A stretch of DNA of 64,000 nucleotides from Euclidia mi (Eukaryota > Arthropoda > Insecta > Lepidoptera > Erebidae), in NCBI GenBank assembly GCA_944739405.2, contig OX123183.2:94068729-94132728 (forward strand), in the 5' to 3' direction. The position numbers and the translations under genes are program-made. Below the pieces are notes generated by a model. The model made no database searches. It was given only the letters and a program-made list of their open reading frames with translations, and was not told the DNA's origin. Shown here one piece after another: positions 47,339 through 57,535 of this stretch; the stretch's first letter is position 1, and each line of letters opens with the position of its first letter.

Positions 47339-47549
47339 ACGTCCACACCTGTTGACTTTTGCTTATAAACAAAATGTTTCGGCTTGTTCTCCATTTGATT
47401 GGGGAGCACGGCAACATGTTTCAGAAACAATGTTTCAACATATTTGTTTATGAACTGTTTATAAACTGTTTCCAGAGATGATGAAACACTGTTTATAAAC
47501 CGTTTATAAACAGTGTTTATCATCAAATGTTGCCTAATGAATACGCCTC

Positions 47550-48366
47550 GTATTCATTAATTTAAGCATTTGATCTTGAGTTTACAGTCATGTACTGCTA
47601 CGAAATGAGAATAATCACCGATTTGGTCATCATCCCCATTTCGCAATTGCGTCTATGTGTATGCAGGGAATCTATTACCGTCTATAACGATAACCTATTA
47701 TAGTCTATAATTACTCAGTGCTGCATTATCTTTTACCTAGTCTGCATTTATTACCTATAAATTCCTCTAACTATGGGCTAACGCTATTTGTTAAATTGAT
47801 TCATTTGACTTGTATTGCTTACTAAACACGTGGTCATTGTCATGCAAACTTGATATAGATTAAAAGCAGCAAGCAAAAGTTCTAATGAGTAAGAATCTTA
47901 GAAGATAAAGATAATTATATAAGTACTTCATCATCGTTATAAAAATAATTATCTTGGTTTCAATTATTATGTTGAGATACAAAATTATCACTATCATAAA
48001 TGTCTCTTCTGTTCACAAATAGAATTTTGAATGATCATGGTATTATTTCTTGTTTCTATGAAACAGCGCGATATTCCCGGTATATTCCAAGAGCAATAGT
48101 CAATGTTTTTATTCAGTTTTATAATGAAATGGAAGGTTCAGTGAACAGTTTTATATTGTCACTTTTCGTTTCACCTCTCAGCGATCGATACAGATTTAAC
48201 AAAAATAGAACTTCCAACAAAAGAACTCAATTAACGATATCGATGATTCGGATGTGCCCCGAATTTTGCGAAAAGATAAATACGAATTGACAGTTAATAA
48301 AACTTCTAATAGTGTTGGAAACGACTCACGTTGCGTTGACCCGTCTCAATCCGACGCGATTGGTCG
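47550..48366. other. No gene recognised
   Basis: A 96-codon frame at 48000-48290 has no family signal; AT-rich otherwise. Confidence 0.4.
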
Positions 48367-48735
48367 GAGCGGTTACGTACTACATCCGATCCGAATCCGA
48401 TCCAAACGCGTGAAAATATGAATCTAGGAAACTCGGACTGAATTCGGATTTCGCTTACGCACTAGTCCGATCTCTGATCCTAATCCAAGCCACCTTTTAG
48501 CATAAGTCATTTTACTCGGAGCCACAGCAAAGTGTTTACGTCGTTGATCATTCGACGTCGTCTTTCAATCGACGTCAACTTCTGGCAATACTACAATAGG
48601 TACGTACGAAGACGCAGAAGAAGGGGTGCACCCTGCGGTATCGAAGATTAAATGGAGCCTTTTACAATCACCACGCAGTCTTACGTCAATACGACAGGAA
48701 ATTTTACAATTACTACCAAATGAGTGCGTCTACTA

Positions 48736-48808
48736 CGCGAAATATCATCTTTTATGTGATGTAAAATTAAATCATCATTTTACATCACATAAAAGATGTT
48801 ATTTCGCG
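48736..48808. repeat. Hairpin with 32-bp arms
   Basis: Arms 48736-48767 and 48777-48808 pair with one mismatch; the loop is TAAATCATC. The arms contain CATCTTTTATGTGATG. Confidence 0.93.
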
Positions 48809-49084
48809 ACAAAACACAACATTTAGACAATGTATACCGCCAGAAGAAATGTTAGCAGTCATATTAAGGTCAGTAAAACGCACTTCTAAATTATGTTATT
48901 TATGTCTAATAAGTTCTTGATTGATGATGATGATGATTAGTTTTAGTTTACCTTTGTATATATGAAGGTAAAACTACGCATTATCGTTGAAATCCAGATT
49001 GAATAACTCGGAAAAAAATTTGCATTGTTTCCCTAGGCGTTGCTGTAATTACTGCCGCACTGGTCTGGATCATCTCCATGCTTT

Positions 49085-49184
49085 ATACAAAATAATTTAG
49101 CGGGTCTTAATCGCGTTAACTTAACTTATTTAAGGTATAAATACCTATTTGTTTCCGACGTTTCGCTCGTCTTGCACCGAGCTT
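49085..49184 (-). repeat. Penelope terminal repeat, left
   Basis: Minus strand: AAGCTCGGTGCAAGACGAGC, GAAACGTCGG, then GGTATTTATACC and GATTAAGACCCGC. GCTCG/CGAGC followed by GAAAC and GTC resembles the second half of a hammerhead ribozyme, as reported for Penelope repeats, but the CUGAUGA box is not recognisable. Confidence 0.7.
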
Positions 49185-49208
49185 GATCGCGGAGAGACTG
49201 ATGAGAGC

Positions 49209-50063
49209 TCAGCGCCGTCTTGTGGAAGTGCGGGTTTCGGCACCTACCCTCACTTGGTCTTTATTTAAGTTCGCAATGTCGGTACTCCGACACACTACAC
49301 TAATGACGTCTACACACTGTTGAGATTTATCACTGCGGCGGTGTTTACATTTGCTGATGACTGGATTCCAAGTAGCCGATAATCTATATCCATCCTCCCG
49401 GTTGAAATTGTTATATTTCTTGATTTCTACCGCTTCACATACTATCCTGGAGTAATAGTGACGATCGGTGGATAAGACTTGTGGTTGATGCAGTTCTATC
49501 CAGTGGTTTGGTCCAGACTCCAACAAATGCTCTGCTATCGCCGACTTATTAATATGTCGGTTTTTTACAGCTGCGATATGTTCTTTTACTCTTTCAGCGA
49601 TTGTACGCTTAGTCTGCCCGATATATGAACTACCACAGCTGCAATCGACTTTGTAGACGCCAGGTGTTTGGAGAGGAATGACATCCTTTGGGGTACGCAG
49701 ATTGTGTGCTATCTTAGAGAGCGGACTGTATACAGTCTTGATGGAGTATTTCTTGAGTACTGTTCCAACTTTGTTCGTCACTCCCTTTAGATACGGCATG
49801 TAAGCGAGCACTCTGCTTACTTCAAGTTTACGCTCGTTCCTCTTCCGACGGAGTATGTTTTTCTCGTATCCGTTGCGCCTAAGTACCTCCCGAACATGTG
49901 ACAGCTCACTATTTAACTGTTCAGGGTCACATAGGTCATACGCTCTGTTCACTAACGAGGACACAACGGAATCCAAGTGCCGCGGATGGTGGTGAGAGTT
50001 CGGGTTGAGATACCTGTCGGTGTGTGTGTGGTTTCCTATACACAGTGTGTCCAAGGGTACCAT
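49209..50063 (-). pseudogene. Penelope GIY-YIG endonuclease region
   Basis: The frame holds the RT thumb/linker (RYLNPNSHHHPRHLDSVVSS) and then GVYKVDCSCGSSYIGQTKRT with R..EH downstream (IAERVKEH). This is the GIY-YIG nuclease with its preceding CxC motif, which nicks the target for insertion. The nuclease motif looks complete. The start of the frame is out of phase with the RT frame (overlap at 49936-50063), so a frameshift near 50035 separates the domains in this copy. The C-terminal tail (SATWNPVISKCKH) is typical of the family. Confidence 0.88.
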
Positions 50064-51270
50064 TATCTCTCACTGTCACTTTAACGTCGAGAAAGGGTAA
50101 CGATCCGTCTACCTCCATTTCGAAAGTGAATCGGATGTTCGGATGTATGGAGTTCAATTTGTCTGCGAATTGTTCTACGTCCTGCTTGTTGCCCTTCATG
50201 ATGCAGAAGATATGGTCGACATATCTTTTCCATAGTTTCACATTTGACGCCTGCATGTCTATGGATTCCTCAAAGTGCTCCATCCAGATGTTGGCCATTA
50301 CCGGTGCTATAGGGCTACCCATAGCCACTCCATCGATCTGGAGGTAATGTTGTCCACGATATAGGAAGTAGTTTCCATCCAAGCAATTCCTAAGTAGAAC
50401 GATGTATTCGTTAGACAGACCGTTTTCCCTTAATTTTCTCTCTACGACGTCAAGGCAATCTTGAATAGGAACATTGGTGAATAGTGACTCGACATCAAAA
50501 CTCACCATCACCTCGTCCGGTTCCCTTTTCATGCTCTTGATGATTTCAATAAAGTGGCGAGAGTCCTTTACGAAAGAGTGCGCCTTGCCTACTAACGGTT
50601 GTAGTACCTTGCTTATGTGTTTCGCCAAACCATATGTAGGTGAATTTATTTGACTCACAATCGGTCGCAAAGGTACGTTAGTCTTATATATGTGTAATCC
50701 GTACATCTTAGGCGGCTGCACAACGTGAGGTTTATGTAACCGTCCAAATACCTCTTCCGTAAATAAGCTTTTATGGTCCCTAATTAAGGCTCGAATGCGT
50801 TTTGTCACTCTGGCGGTCGGGTTATATGACACAGCCTTATATACTAATGTGTCACTTAACAGATTCCTTATCTTACTGTCATAATCACAAGTATTCATTA
50901 CCACAGTGGCGTTTCCCTTGTCGGCCTTTAGCACTAAAATATTCGTGTTATCACGCAGCGTTTTTAGTGCTTGACGCTCTTCTGCAGTAGTATTAGGTTT
51001 AGGTGGCTTAGACTTACGTAAAATATCGACAACATCCTGTCTAAGTGTATCCGCATCGTTAGACGGTAACTTGTTGCGCGTTATAACCTCTTCTACGCTA
51101 CTTATGACGTTTTCATATGGAATCCGTTTAGGTGTCAAAGCATAATTTAATCCCTTCGCCAACACGCTTTGTGTAGCGCTATCAATAACCTGATCTGATA
51201 AATTGATAACCGTTTGCTGTTGTGTGGGGTGTCCATTTCTGCCGGTTACCCTCTCACGATGGTTTATCAA
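49936..51270 (-). pseudogene. Penelope reverse transcriptase, YVDH variant
   Basis: The 444-codon frame includes NILVLKADKGNATVVM, PKMYGLHIYK, LRPIVSQINSPTYGLAKHIS, VSFDVESLFTNVP (motif A, Asp present) and GVAMGSPIAPVMAN (motif B). Motif C reads YVDH (codons at 50213-50224) where the family has YVDD. Loss of that Asp should abolish catalysis. It also lacks an in-frame start; the upstream exon-like frame at 51267-51668 is joined by a second frameshift near 51310. The protein would be a telomerase-related RT. Confidence 0.9.
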
Positions 51271-51668
51271 TTTATCAAACTTTTTCTTGTGCCGTTTTGT
51301 ACGCAGATCAAGCAGAACAAGTTAAAGCCTCTGTTTGAAAGCACTTCACTACACCCTATATGCACTTTAAATAGGTCACACTGTACAACACCTAGCTCGT
51401 ACCGACAATTACGTATTAATTGTCTTAAAAGTCGAACACGGGCATTGTGTAGAATGCCTTCGGAATAAGGAATGTCCTTGCGCGGTTTAATGCGCACTCC
51501 TATGGGTATCACTTCGTTGTCACGACACTTCGTTAAAAAACTAAGCGAAGTTTCTAAACATACCCGCTTTATCCGAAGACATTCAAGTTGTTTAATTTTA
51601 ATCACATATTCCGGCCCGTAGCGGTTTGTAATAATCGATTTTAAACTTTCGCGATTTGTATACATCAT
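51267..51668 (-). pseudogene. Penelope N-terminal region
   Basis: The 133-codon frame starts MMYTNRESLKSIITNR close to the terminal repeat. It contains basic stretches (KIKQLECLRIKRVCLET, RIKPRKDIPYSEGILHNARVRL) typical of the poorly conserved N-terminal part of Penelope proteins. It ends 4 codons into the RT frame, which continues in another phase (KKFDKLI), so a frameshift is inferred. No independent function is known. Confidence 0.7.
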
Positions 51669-51677
51669 ACAAAGCTC

Positions 51678-51777
51678 AAGCTCGGTGCAAGACGAGCGAA
51701 ACGTTGGAAATAAATAGGTATTTATACCTTAAATAAGTTAAGTTAACGCGATTAAGACCCGCAAAATTATTTTGTAT
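51678..51777 (+). repeat. Penelope terminal repeat, right, inverted
   Basis: Same sequence as the left repeat in plus orientation with a few substitutions (GAAACGTTGG). It is followed by TTTTGTATGATGTATAC, the normal repeat-to-ORF junction. Confidence 0.75.
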
Positions 51778-52301
51778 GATGTATACAAATCACGAAAGTT
51801 TAAAATCGATTATCTCCATGCTTTGTTCAGAAATATCTATATCATGAGTTACATTATGTTGTCTTGGTGTCATAACTGCTGGAGATGCAGTCTGCAAAAT
51901 TGTCGAACCGAGGCTATCAGTAGAAGACAAATATCTCAATCGCTCTTTGTTTGTAAATTACGGTATATGTATATTTACGGAGTAATTGCATCATTTCAAT
52001 ACGAAACTCCAACTCCAGCATACAGCGCCCGCCCCGCTGCCTCTCTGCTCATACGCAGTTCGGATTCAAGTCGGACGCAGTGCGCGAGCGTCCATACAAA
52101 TAATACTATGGCTACGTCGGTCCGTCGACGGTCCGTCAAAAATTATCTCCGGGATGGAGATTCTAGAATAACGGACAGAAATCGGATGACGGATATCGGA
52201 TCTAGTGCGTAAATTACCAAAGAAATAGTTCTACGCTTACGCCAGACCTGATTTTCACGGGTTCGGATCGGATTCGGATCGAACGTAGTGCGTAACCGCT
52301 C

Positions 52302-53030
52302 TGACGTAGATATCGACTCAATAGACGCGGTGGAGGGAAATAATTTTTTATGATTTATATTTGACATCTATACAACGAAACACAGTTCGTGCGAAAATAA
52401 TAATTCTCCATTGGCATTCGAGCTACGACCATCATTTTGTAATCTTGAAATTAATTTGAAATTTGGGGATGCTGTCCCATATAGAAGTAAAATTTGTTCA
52501 CAGCGGAATTCGCGTGTGCCGGGTCATAAATTGGCCCCCTTTGTATAGCGGAATAGGTTTTTCTAGTACAATATACATATATCCAACTGCGATAAGAGAA
52601 TAGATATCATATAAGAAAAGAAATAGGCACATTGGAATTGCAAAGATAGTCATGTAAATTCGACTTTGACATGTTCAGTCTCAAGTTGTGTGAGACTCCT
52701 GATTAGTCTAAAGAGTTCAGAAACTCTATAGAGTACAAAGTAATTCAGTCAGTACATATCCATGACATTATCTACCATTATATATACTATGTATATCTAT
52801 AAACACTTTCGCATTTATAATATTAGAGAATTTCGTTTCAGCCAGTCAGTTTAAGCGTAGTCTATAATTATTAGTTTATATGCGCGAATAATGTTATCAC
52901 CGTGCATGATATGACAATATGTATGATGTGAAAGTACTGACAGGTATACTATATATTATTATAGATAGCACATGCGCAGCATTCAACTTACAGCGCATGT
53001 GTTCTTATTTCCACGAGGTTTTGTGCCGTA
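52302..53030. other. Nothing recognised
   Basis: AT-rich spacer; short frames without signal. Confidence 0.4.
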
Positions 53031-54450
53031 GCACAGTGGTTCCGCGCTCTAAGAAGGGCGGTCATAGAGGTTTCGCGCAACGAATGGCTATTGAAATGCA
53101 TAGTAATACATGTTATTATAGTATTTTCTTATTAACTAAGGTAAAGATTAGTAGAAATAAAACAGATTATATCAGAATAATAATAATTCATTCAATATAA
53201 AACTGAGCTATTTCTTGTACAAAGTAAAATAATTGAGAAAGGTGAATTACAGCTACTCTGAAACTAAATTGGCATAAATTACTATTACAATAATACCACT
53301 TAACTAGACTTTTACTAATGACAAACACAAATATTCATCAAATAATTACAATTAAATAGTTTTATAGGCACATTTAACAAATCTAAGCAAATCAAATAAT
53401 TACAATCTAAAGTTTTCTAAACTACTTATAAAATGGCACAAATTTAAAGGGAAAATAAATTTAACAGGTCGGCTGATAGAGCAGACTTCATCTTTCGTGG
53501 TAATTTCCTTAAACTAGAAATGTATGGATCCAAATTAAGAAAAAGTCTGTGCATCAGATCGGTGTTCGTGACAAGTCGAGACATTTTTCTTGTATAATCA
53601 CGCCTAAATCGTTTAATTAATTTATTACACGATTCAGCGGCCTTTTCCAAGAGCTCACCGATAGATAAGAAAGCAGAGTAATTCTAATTTCCAAGTATTT
53701 TGTGTCAATATTTTCGATATCTGGCAGCAACTGCGCCAGACTTTTCAAAACTTGACGACATTTGTCTGCTTCAGAAGTAGTCTTCTTAATAGACAGCCAA
53801 GTGTTGAGTACAAGCATTCTTGTAAAAGAAAACTTAAATGTAGTACCTAAAACAAAATAAAAATAGTATAGTGTGAATTTTAGAATAATGATATCTCGTA
53901 GACACCTTTAACACCTGGCGTAGATCCTAGGTACCACCTACTATCGCAGCATATCGCAGTCAATTTTCTTTTAAATTTAAAATATAGTTCTTTTTAATGT
54001 CTGTATATAAAACTGCTTTTGTAGGTTATAGTCAGATAGTAGTTAAAAGCTTCGACATAGATAAAGTAAAACAAAAAAAGAATCTTTTAATTTCATTGGC
54101 GTAGCACCGATTAAAAAAAATAACACATGAATTAAAATGAAAGAAAATGCTTCAAATATACTTTACATACCTTCAACTTGAATATCCATTGTAAAGCATC
54201 CGCTCACAAACAAGTTATTCTTTATAACAAGTGTCTCTAAAAAAGCTAAATATCACGCGCTACTTACGCTAACGAACGGACTTGTAATCCGTTCACTTTA
54301 GATGCACAAAACTATAAGTAGGAAAAAACAAAATGAAATTATTTGTGTACCCTGATATAGTGTGATAAATAGTGGGTAATTAAGTGAGGTATCGTCTTGT
54401 AATTCAAACATCGTTATTGGTACCGTATGACCTACTACGGAACCACTGTG
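53031..54450. mobile_element. Candidate TIR transposon with 14-bp ends
   Basis: GCACAGTGGTTCCG at 53031-53044 is inverted at 54437-54450, and GTA lies outside both ends (53028-53030, 54451-54453). CACAGTG-type ends with a 3-bp duplication would fit the CMC (CACTA/Mirage/Chapaev) group, but no transposase is seen. It encloses the minus-strand frames at 53444-53817. Confidence 0.5.
53444..53817 (-). pseudogene. Unidentified transposon-type protein, frameshifted
   Basis: Two overlapping minus frames (53617-53817 and 53444-53650) appear to be one sequence broken by a frameshift near 53650. The first has LNTWLSIKKTTSEADKCRQV and the second KLIKRFRRDYTRKMSRLVTN followed by DLMHRLFLNLDPYISSLRK. The charged FRR...TRK.SR..TN.DL.HRL...DP.ISS pattern reminds me of uncharacterised proteins in insect repeats, but I cannot name the family. 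It could be an accessory protein of the surrounding element. Confidence 0.4.
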
Positions 54451-54631
54451 CGTAGGTACAAACTTCTACCCTCCCTAAATTCCCTCCTTGTTGAATTTTT
54501 GCAACTTATACTTTAAACATTTTAAATAAAATATTGCAGTATAGCTTAATGCCACGTGGGGAACCATCTCTTGCGATAACTGTCACCCACATCGGCGAAG
54601 CCGTGGGCCGAAGCTAGTCTGTAAAATAAAG
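54451..54631. other. Decayed family M end
   Basis: ATCGGCGAAGCCGTGGGCCG near 54590 resembles the family M start in reverse. Confidence 0.4.
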
Positions 54632-54796
54632 GTATCGATAAAATTATAACGTCACTACGACTATCAGTACAATCTTTATACTATGAACGAGATCTCTAAG
54701 TTTCAAATTAATTTTGACGGGTAATGTATGGCCATGGTCATAAATGTAAGATTCTTTTAGTGATGATCTTGCGATTGTATCCCTCCATCTAAACAA
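54632..54796 (+). repeat. Dispersed repeat, partner of 26098-26300
   Basis: GTATCGATAAAATTATAACG...TTTTAGTGATGATCTTGCG aligns with the 26-kb copy but lacks its palindrome. A SINE begins at its right edge. Confidence 0.7.
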
Positions 54797-55070
54797 CATG
54801 ACGACCGGTTGGCGCAGTGGAAGTGTAAGCGACTGCTACACCGAAGGTTGCGGGTTCGATTCCCGCTTGAGTCAAACATTTGTGTGCATGAACATGGATG
54901 TTAGTCTTGGTCTGGGTGTTTCTATGTATAATATGTATGTATTTACAAATAAAAGTGTATATGTATGTTTATACATTATCTAGTACCCATAGTACAAGCT
55001 CTGCTTAGTTTGGGACTAGATGGTGTTGTGCGTATGTGGTAGAATATTATTATTATATTATCTAATAAGT
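54797..55070 (+). mobile_element. tRNA-derived SINE, family 2
   Basis: The head is GACCGGTTGGCGCAGTGG (A box) and GCGGGTTCGATTCCCGC (B box). The body is CATGAACATGGATG...TGGTCTGGGTGTTTC and the end is GTACCCATAGTACAAGCTCT, GGGACTAGATGG. It matches the split copy at 57536-58200. Confidence 0.85.
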
Positions 55071-55275
55071 TATATAAAACGTCACGTCTAATTAATAATT
55101 TTTTCGCACCATAGTAAATTACATTTTTTTTCTCGTTTTCACTCGCGATAATTGAAACATGCCATCCTTCTGTAACGTCTCATTGTAATGTTGTGTGATA
55201 TCGCAATATGGAGTTATCCATGAATGCGCTAGTGTGCCATTTCTGAAAATTGACGGATATGTAAGTAACCTATCT

Positions 55276-55690
55276 TTAGGGTTCCGTAGCCATAGTGCCT
55301 TAAAACTGAACCCCTGATAGATTCACCGTGTCTGTCTGTCTATCGGTTCCTATGTCACAGCCACTTTATGCCGAAACTATTAAGACTACAAATTTCAAAA
55401 TTGGTAAGTAGATGTATTCTGTGAACCGCTTTACGATTTATAAACAAAAAAAACTGTCCTATACTAGCGGGGTGCCTATGGAGATTTTTAAATTTAAATT
55501 TTGCTTCCCAAAACCCTTGGTGCTCAATATCAATAAACAATATCGATATACAAACACTAAGGAAAGCAAAGTTATTTTTGCTGGCGAAAAATTGATAGTG
55601 ATATTTGGCTAGGGGGCTATGTGATGCTTATGTTAAGTGAATCCCTCTACTACGTTAACCTTGATGAGCGAGTTCGACTCGCACTTGATT
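55276..55690 (-). repeat. Dispersed repeat family N, reverse copy
   Basis: Reverse complement starts CAAGTGCGAGTCGAACTCGC and ends GCTACGGAACCCTAAA, the ends of family N. The interior differs from the 42.8-kb copy. Confidence 0.6.
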
Positions 55691-55995
55691 TAAAAATTAC
55701 TCATAATATCATTGCTCATAAAAGTTTGAGATCCGCCCGCTCCGCATTGTTTCCCGCTTGCCGCCCGCGCATTCGCTGCGGACACTTGTATGAAAGTCTT
55801 ATGATTTGAGTTGCTCGCCTGCTCCCCGCGTTACATTGCCCGCGCCGCTCGCCGCGCCGCTCGCCGCGCCCGCCTTCCCACTACGGACTCTCCTATAGAG
55901 TTCCATATGTTTGAGTTTCCCGCGTCGCGCCCGCACCCGCGCCTTTCCAGGTATAATATATTAGTCTATGCCCGCGCCCGCCTTTCACTCTGGCC
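55691..55995. other. GC-rich low-complexity stretch
   Basis: CCGCCCGC/GCCGCGCC-type motifs (CGCTCGCCGCGCCG, twice) dominate. Overlapping frames follow the composition and are not supported as genes. Confidence 0.5.
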
Positions 55996-56145
55996 GAGCA
56001 CGCGTCGTCCTTGTGAAGCACGGGTTTATGCAGCTACCCTCACTTGTTTTTTTTTTTCATAAAGAAAAAAGCAAGTACATACCTTAAATTAATTAAATAT
56101 TGCGAATAAGACCCGTTTAAATAAAATTATATGATGTACACCGAG
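55996..56145 (+). repeat. Penelope relic
   Basis: GTCCTTGTGAAGCACGGGTT...ACCCTCACTTG matches 49214-49258, next to the left Penelope repeat. ATTGCGAATAAGACCCG...AAAATTATATGATGTAC resembles the repeat-to-ORF junction. It is a small, rearranged old copy. Confidence 0.55.
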
Positions 56146-57219
56146 AGTGTTCGAATTAAGTGCACCTCTAGCGACGTTAATAGGATTTATGAATTCACGT
56201 ATTACGCTCTCGAAAGTCGCATAATGTATGCAGTGAGGAACAATTAAAATGTCTCAAGCCCAATTACGTCATTATCATGTTGTGTCGGTTAATTTTTGAG
56301 TTCGTAGCCCACCACAGACGGAAGCGGCCGGCATATCCATGAAATACCTTCCGTAGCGTTTGCGACACGTAGTCTACGACGCGCCGTAGAGGGGTGTCGC
56401 TCGACCGCACATTAGTACTGCCAATGTGTTCTCAATGCCGTCAGAAATCGTGTGTCATAGATCACTCAGAATTAATAGGAATACGGCGCTGCTAGCTGCT
56501 GCTGCCGTTTGTGGTTGAGTTCAAAATCAAGATCGCCGTTACACATCGCAGAGACATATTCAGTGACATGACGCGCCGACATGTCGTCTGCTGCTGCTGT
56601 CTACGAACATACAGAAACTTGGCGACTTGAAACTCCAGGTTCGCTTTCTAGTCTATCTAGATATTGACAAACATTTGATTAGTCCACGGAACGACTGACG
56701 TGTGACCTCCGTAACCCAGAAGAGAAAGCATATTCAATGAGCAGAACCGAACGAAAGCTCAGTGCTGCGCGTGTCATTAAACCCAGGACCCTCTGCATGC
56801 GTTCTCCATACGTTTACAAAATAAATGTGTCTAACTTTCTGGTTAAAGATATTTCGGTGAAAGTTACATGTTTTTCTGATTTACTACTTCTGAATAGGCC
56901 TTATCGCCTATATAAATTTAATAAGACTTAAACCAGATTTATATCCTGTTATCTGCCAAGTAGTTTCAAGGAAACTTATGAGGGGCAGTGAGGCCCTTAA
57001 TATTTTATTTAAACTCTTCAGTAAAACCTTGACTCCCTATATAAAATTCGACCTATACATTTTTACTGGAAAACAAACTAAAAATAACTATAAAGTCGTT
57101 GCCACGATGCACATAAAGAAGAATGAGTTTCGTGACATAAAAAAGAAATAGCTAATATGAAATTCAATTCAATAAAAATATATATAATAATAAATTGGTA
57201 CATAATAATATCATATCAC
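56146..57219. other. No gene recognised
   Basis: A GC-richer segment at 56310-56600 and a SINE-like scrap near 56700-56810 (GTGACCTCCGTAACCC, CTCTGCATGCGTTCTCC) are the only structure seen. Confidence 0.4.
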
Positions 57220-57470
57220 TATTGATTTTGTTGTCCGTGTGGTGACGGATTAAGAATACGAATTGTCACCACCCCATATCATCCCATGGGAGTCGTAAGA
57301 GCCGACAGAGGGAACATAAATTATGCAGAGGGCAGCACTGTAAGAGAAGGAAAACTTGATACAAACCCTATACCTACCCACTTGGCCAGCGTGATATAGT
57401 AGGCCAATTCCTCCTTTCAAAGGAGAGGCCTAGTCCAGCAGTGGACTATTAAAGGCTAATGATGAGATTG
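57220..57470 (+). mobile_element. SINE with CCGTGTGG head and tail II
   Basis: The head is TCCGTGTGGTGACGG...GTCACCACCCCATATC...GTCGTAAGAGCCGAC. The 3' end is AGGCCTAGTCCAGCAGTGG...AGGCTAATGATGAG (tail II). The head is shared with the 410-bp SINE at 57685-58094, which has tail I. Confidence 0.75.
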
Positions 57471-57535
57471 ATTTTGTTATATTTTCTTCAGAAAAATATC
57501 TCAAGTTTGTAAGAAAAGTTACAGTCAATTGATCA

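Larger units (their letters stand above)
46877..47549. mobile_element. PIF/Harbinger deletion derivative
   Basis: The terminal inverted repeats share GTATTCATTAGGCAACATTTG, followed by repeats of GTTTATAAAC-like sequence. Inside, the N-terminal part of a transposase (plus strand) runs into a MADF-domain fragment (minus strand) at about 47216. No exact target duplication is clear. Confidence 0.7.
49085..51811 (-). mobile_element. Penelope-like element with 13-bp target duplication
   Basis: ATCTCCATGCTTT is at 49072-49084 and 51812-51824. The element has RT and GIY-YIG frames on the minus strand. Its terminal repeats (49085-49184 and 51678-51777) lie in inverted orientation. Right of the second repeat the first codons of the ORF (GTATGATGTATACAAATC) recur in plus orientation at about 51774-51811. 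The right end is therefore the start of an inverted partial copy, a known Penelope habit. Confidence 0.9.
48367..52301. mobile_element. Old TIR transposon hosting the Penelope element
   Basis: The left end GAGCGGTTACGTACTACATC and right end, inverted, GAGCGGTTACGCACTACGTT stay alignable for about 50 bp (CGATCCGAATCCGATCC). Without the Penelope insert it is about 1.2 kb. No transposase is recognised and no target duplication is clear. The TIR style recalls Harbinger but this is uncertain. Confidence 0.6.

Noticed and set aside
48000..48290. 96-codon open frame
   Set aside because: No family motif, no start context or neighbours, AT-rich composition like the surroundings.
49198..49205. Perfect CTGATGAG hammerhead core on the plus strand
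   Set aside because: No stem II or GAAA follows on that strand; the Penelope repeat reads the other way.
54797..54870. Possible tRNA gene
   Set aside because: A and B boxes are present but the cloverleaf is not, and the sequence continues into a SINE body found again at 57.5 kb.
55691..56000. CpG island or promoter
   Set aside because: The GC content comes from simple CCGCCCG repeats between two transposon relics; no TATA, Inr or adjacent gene.
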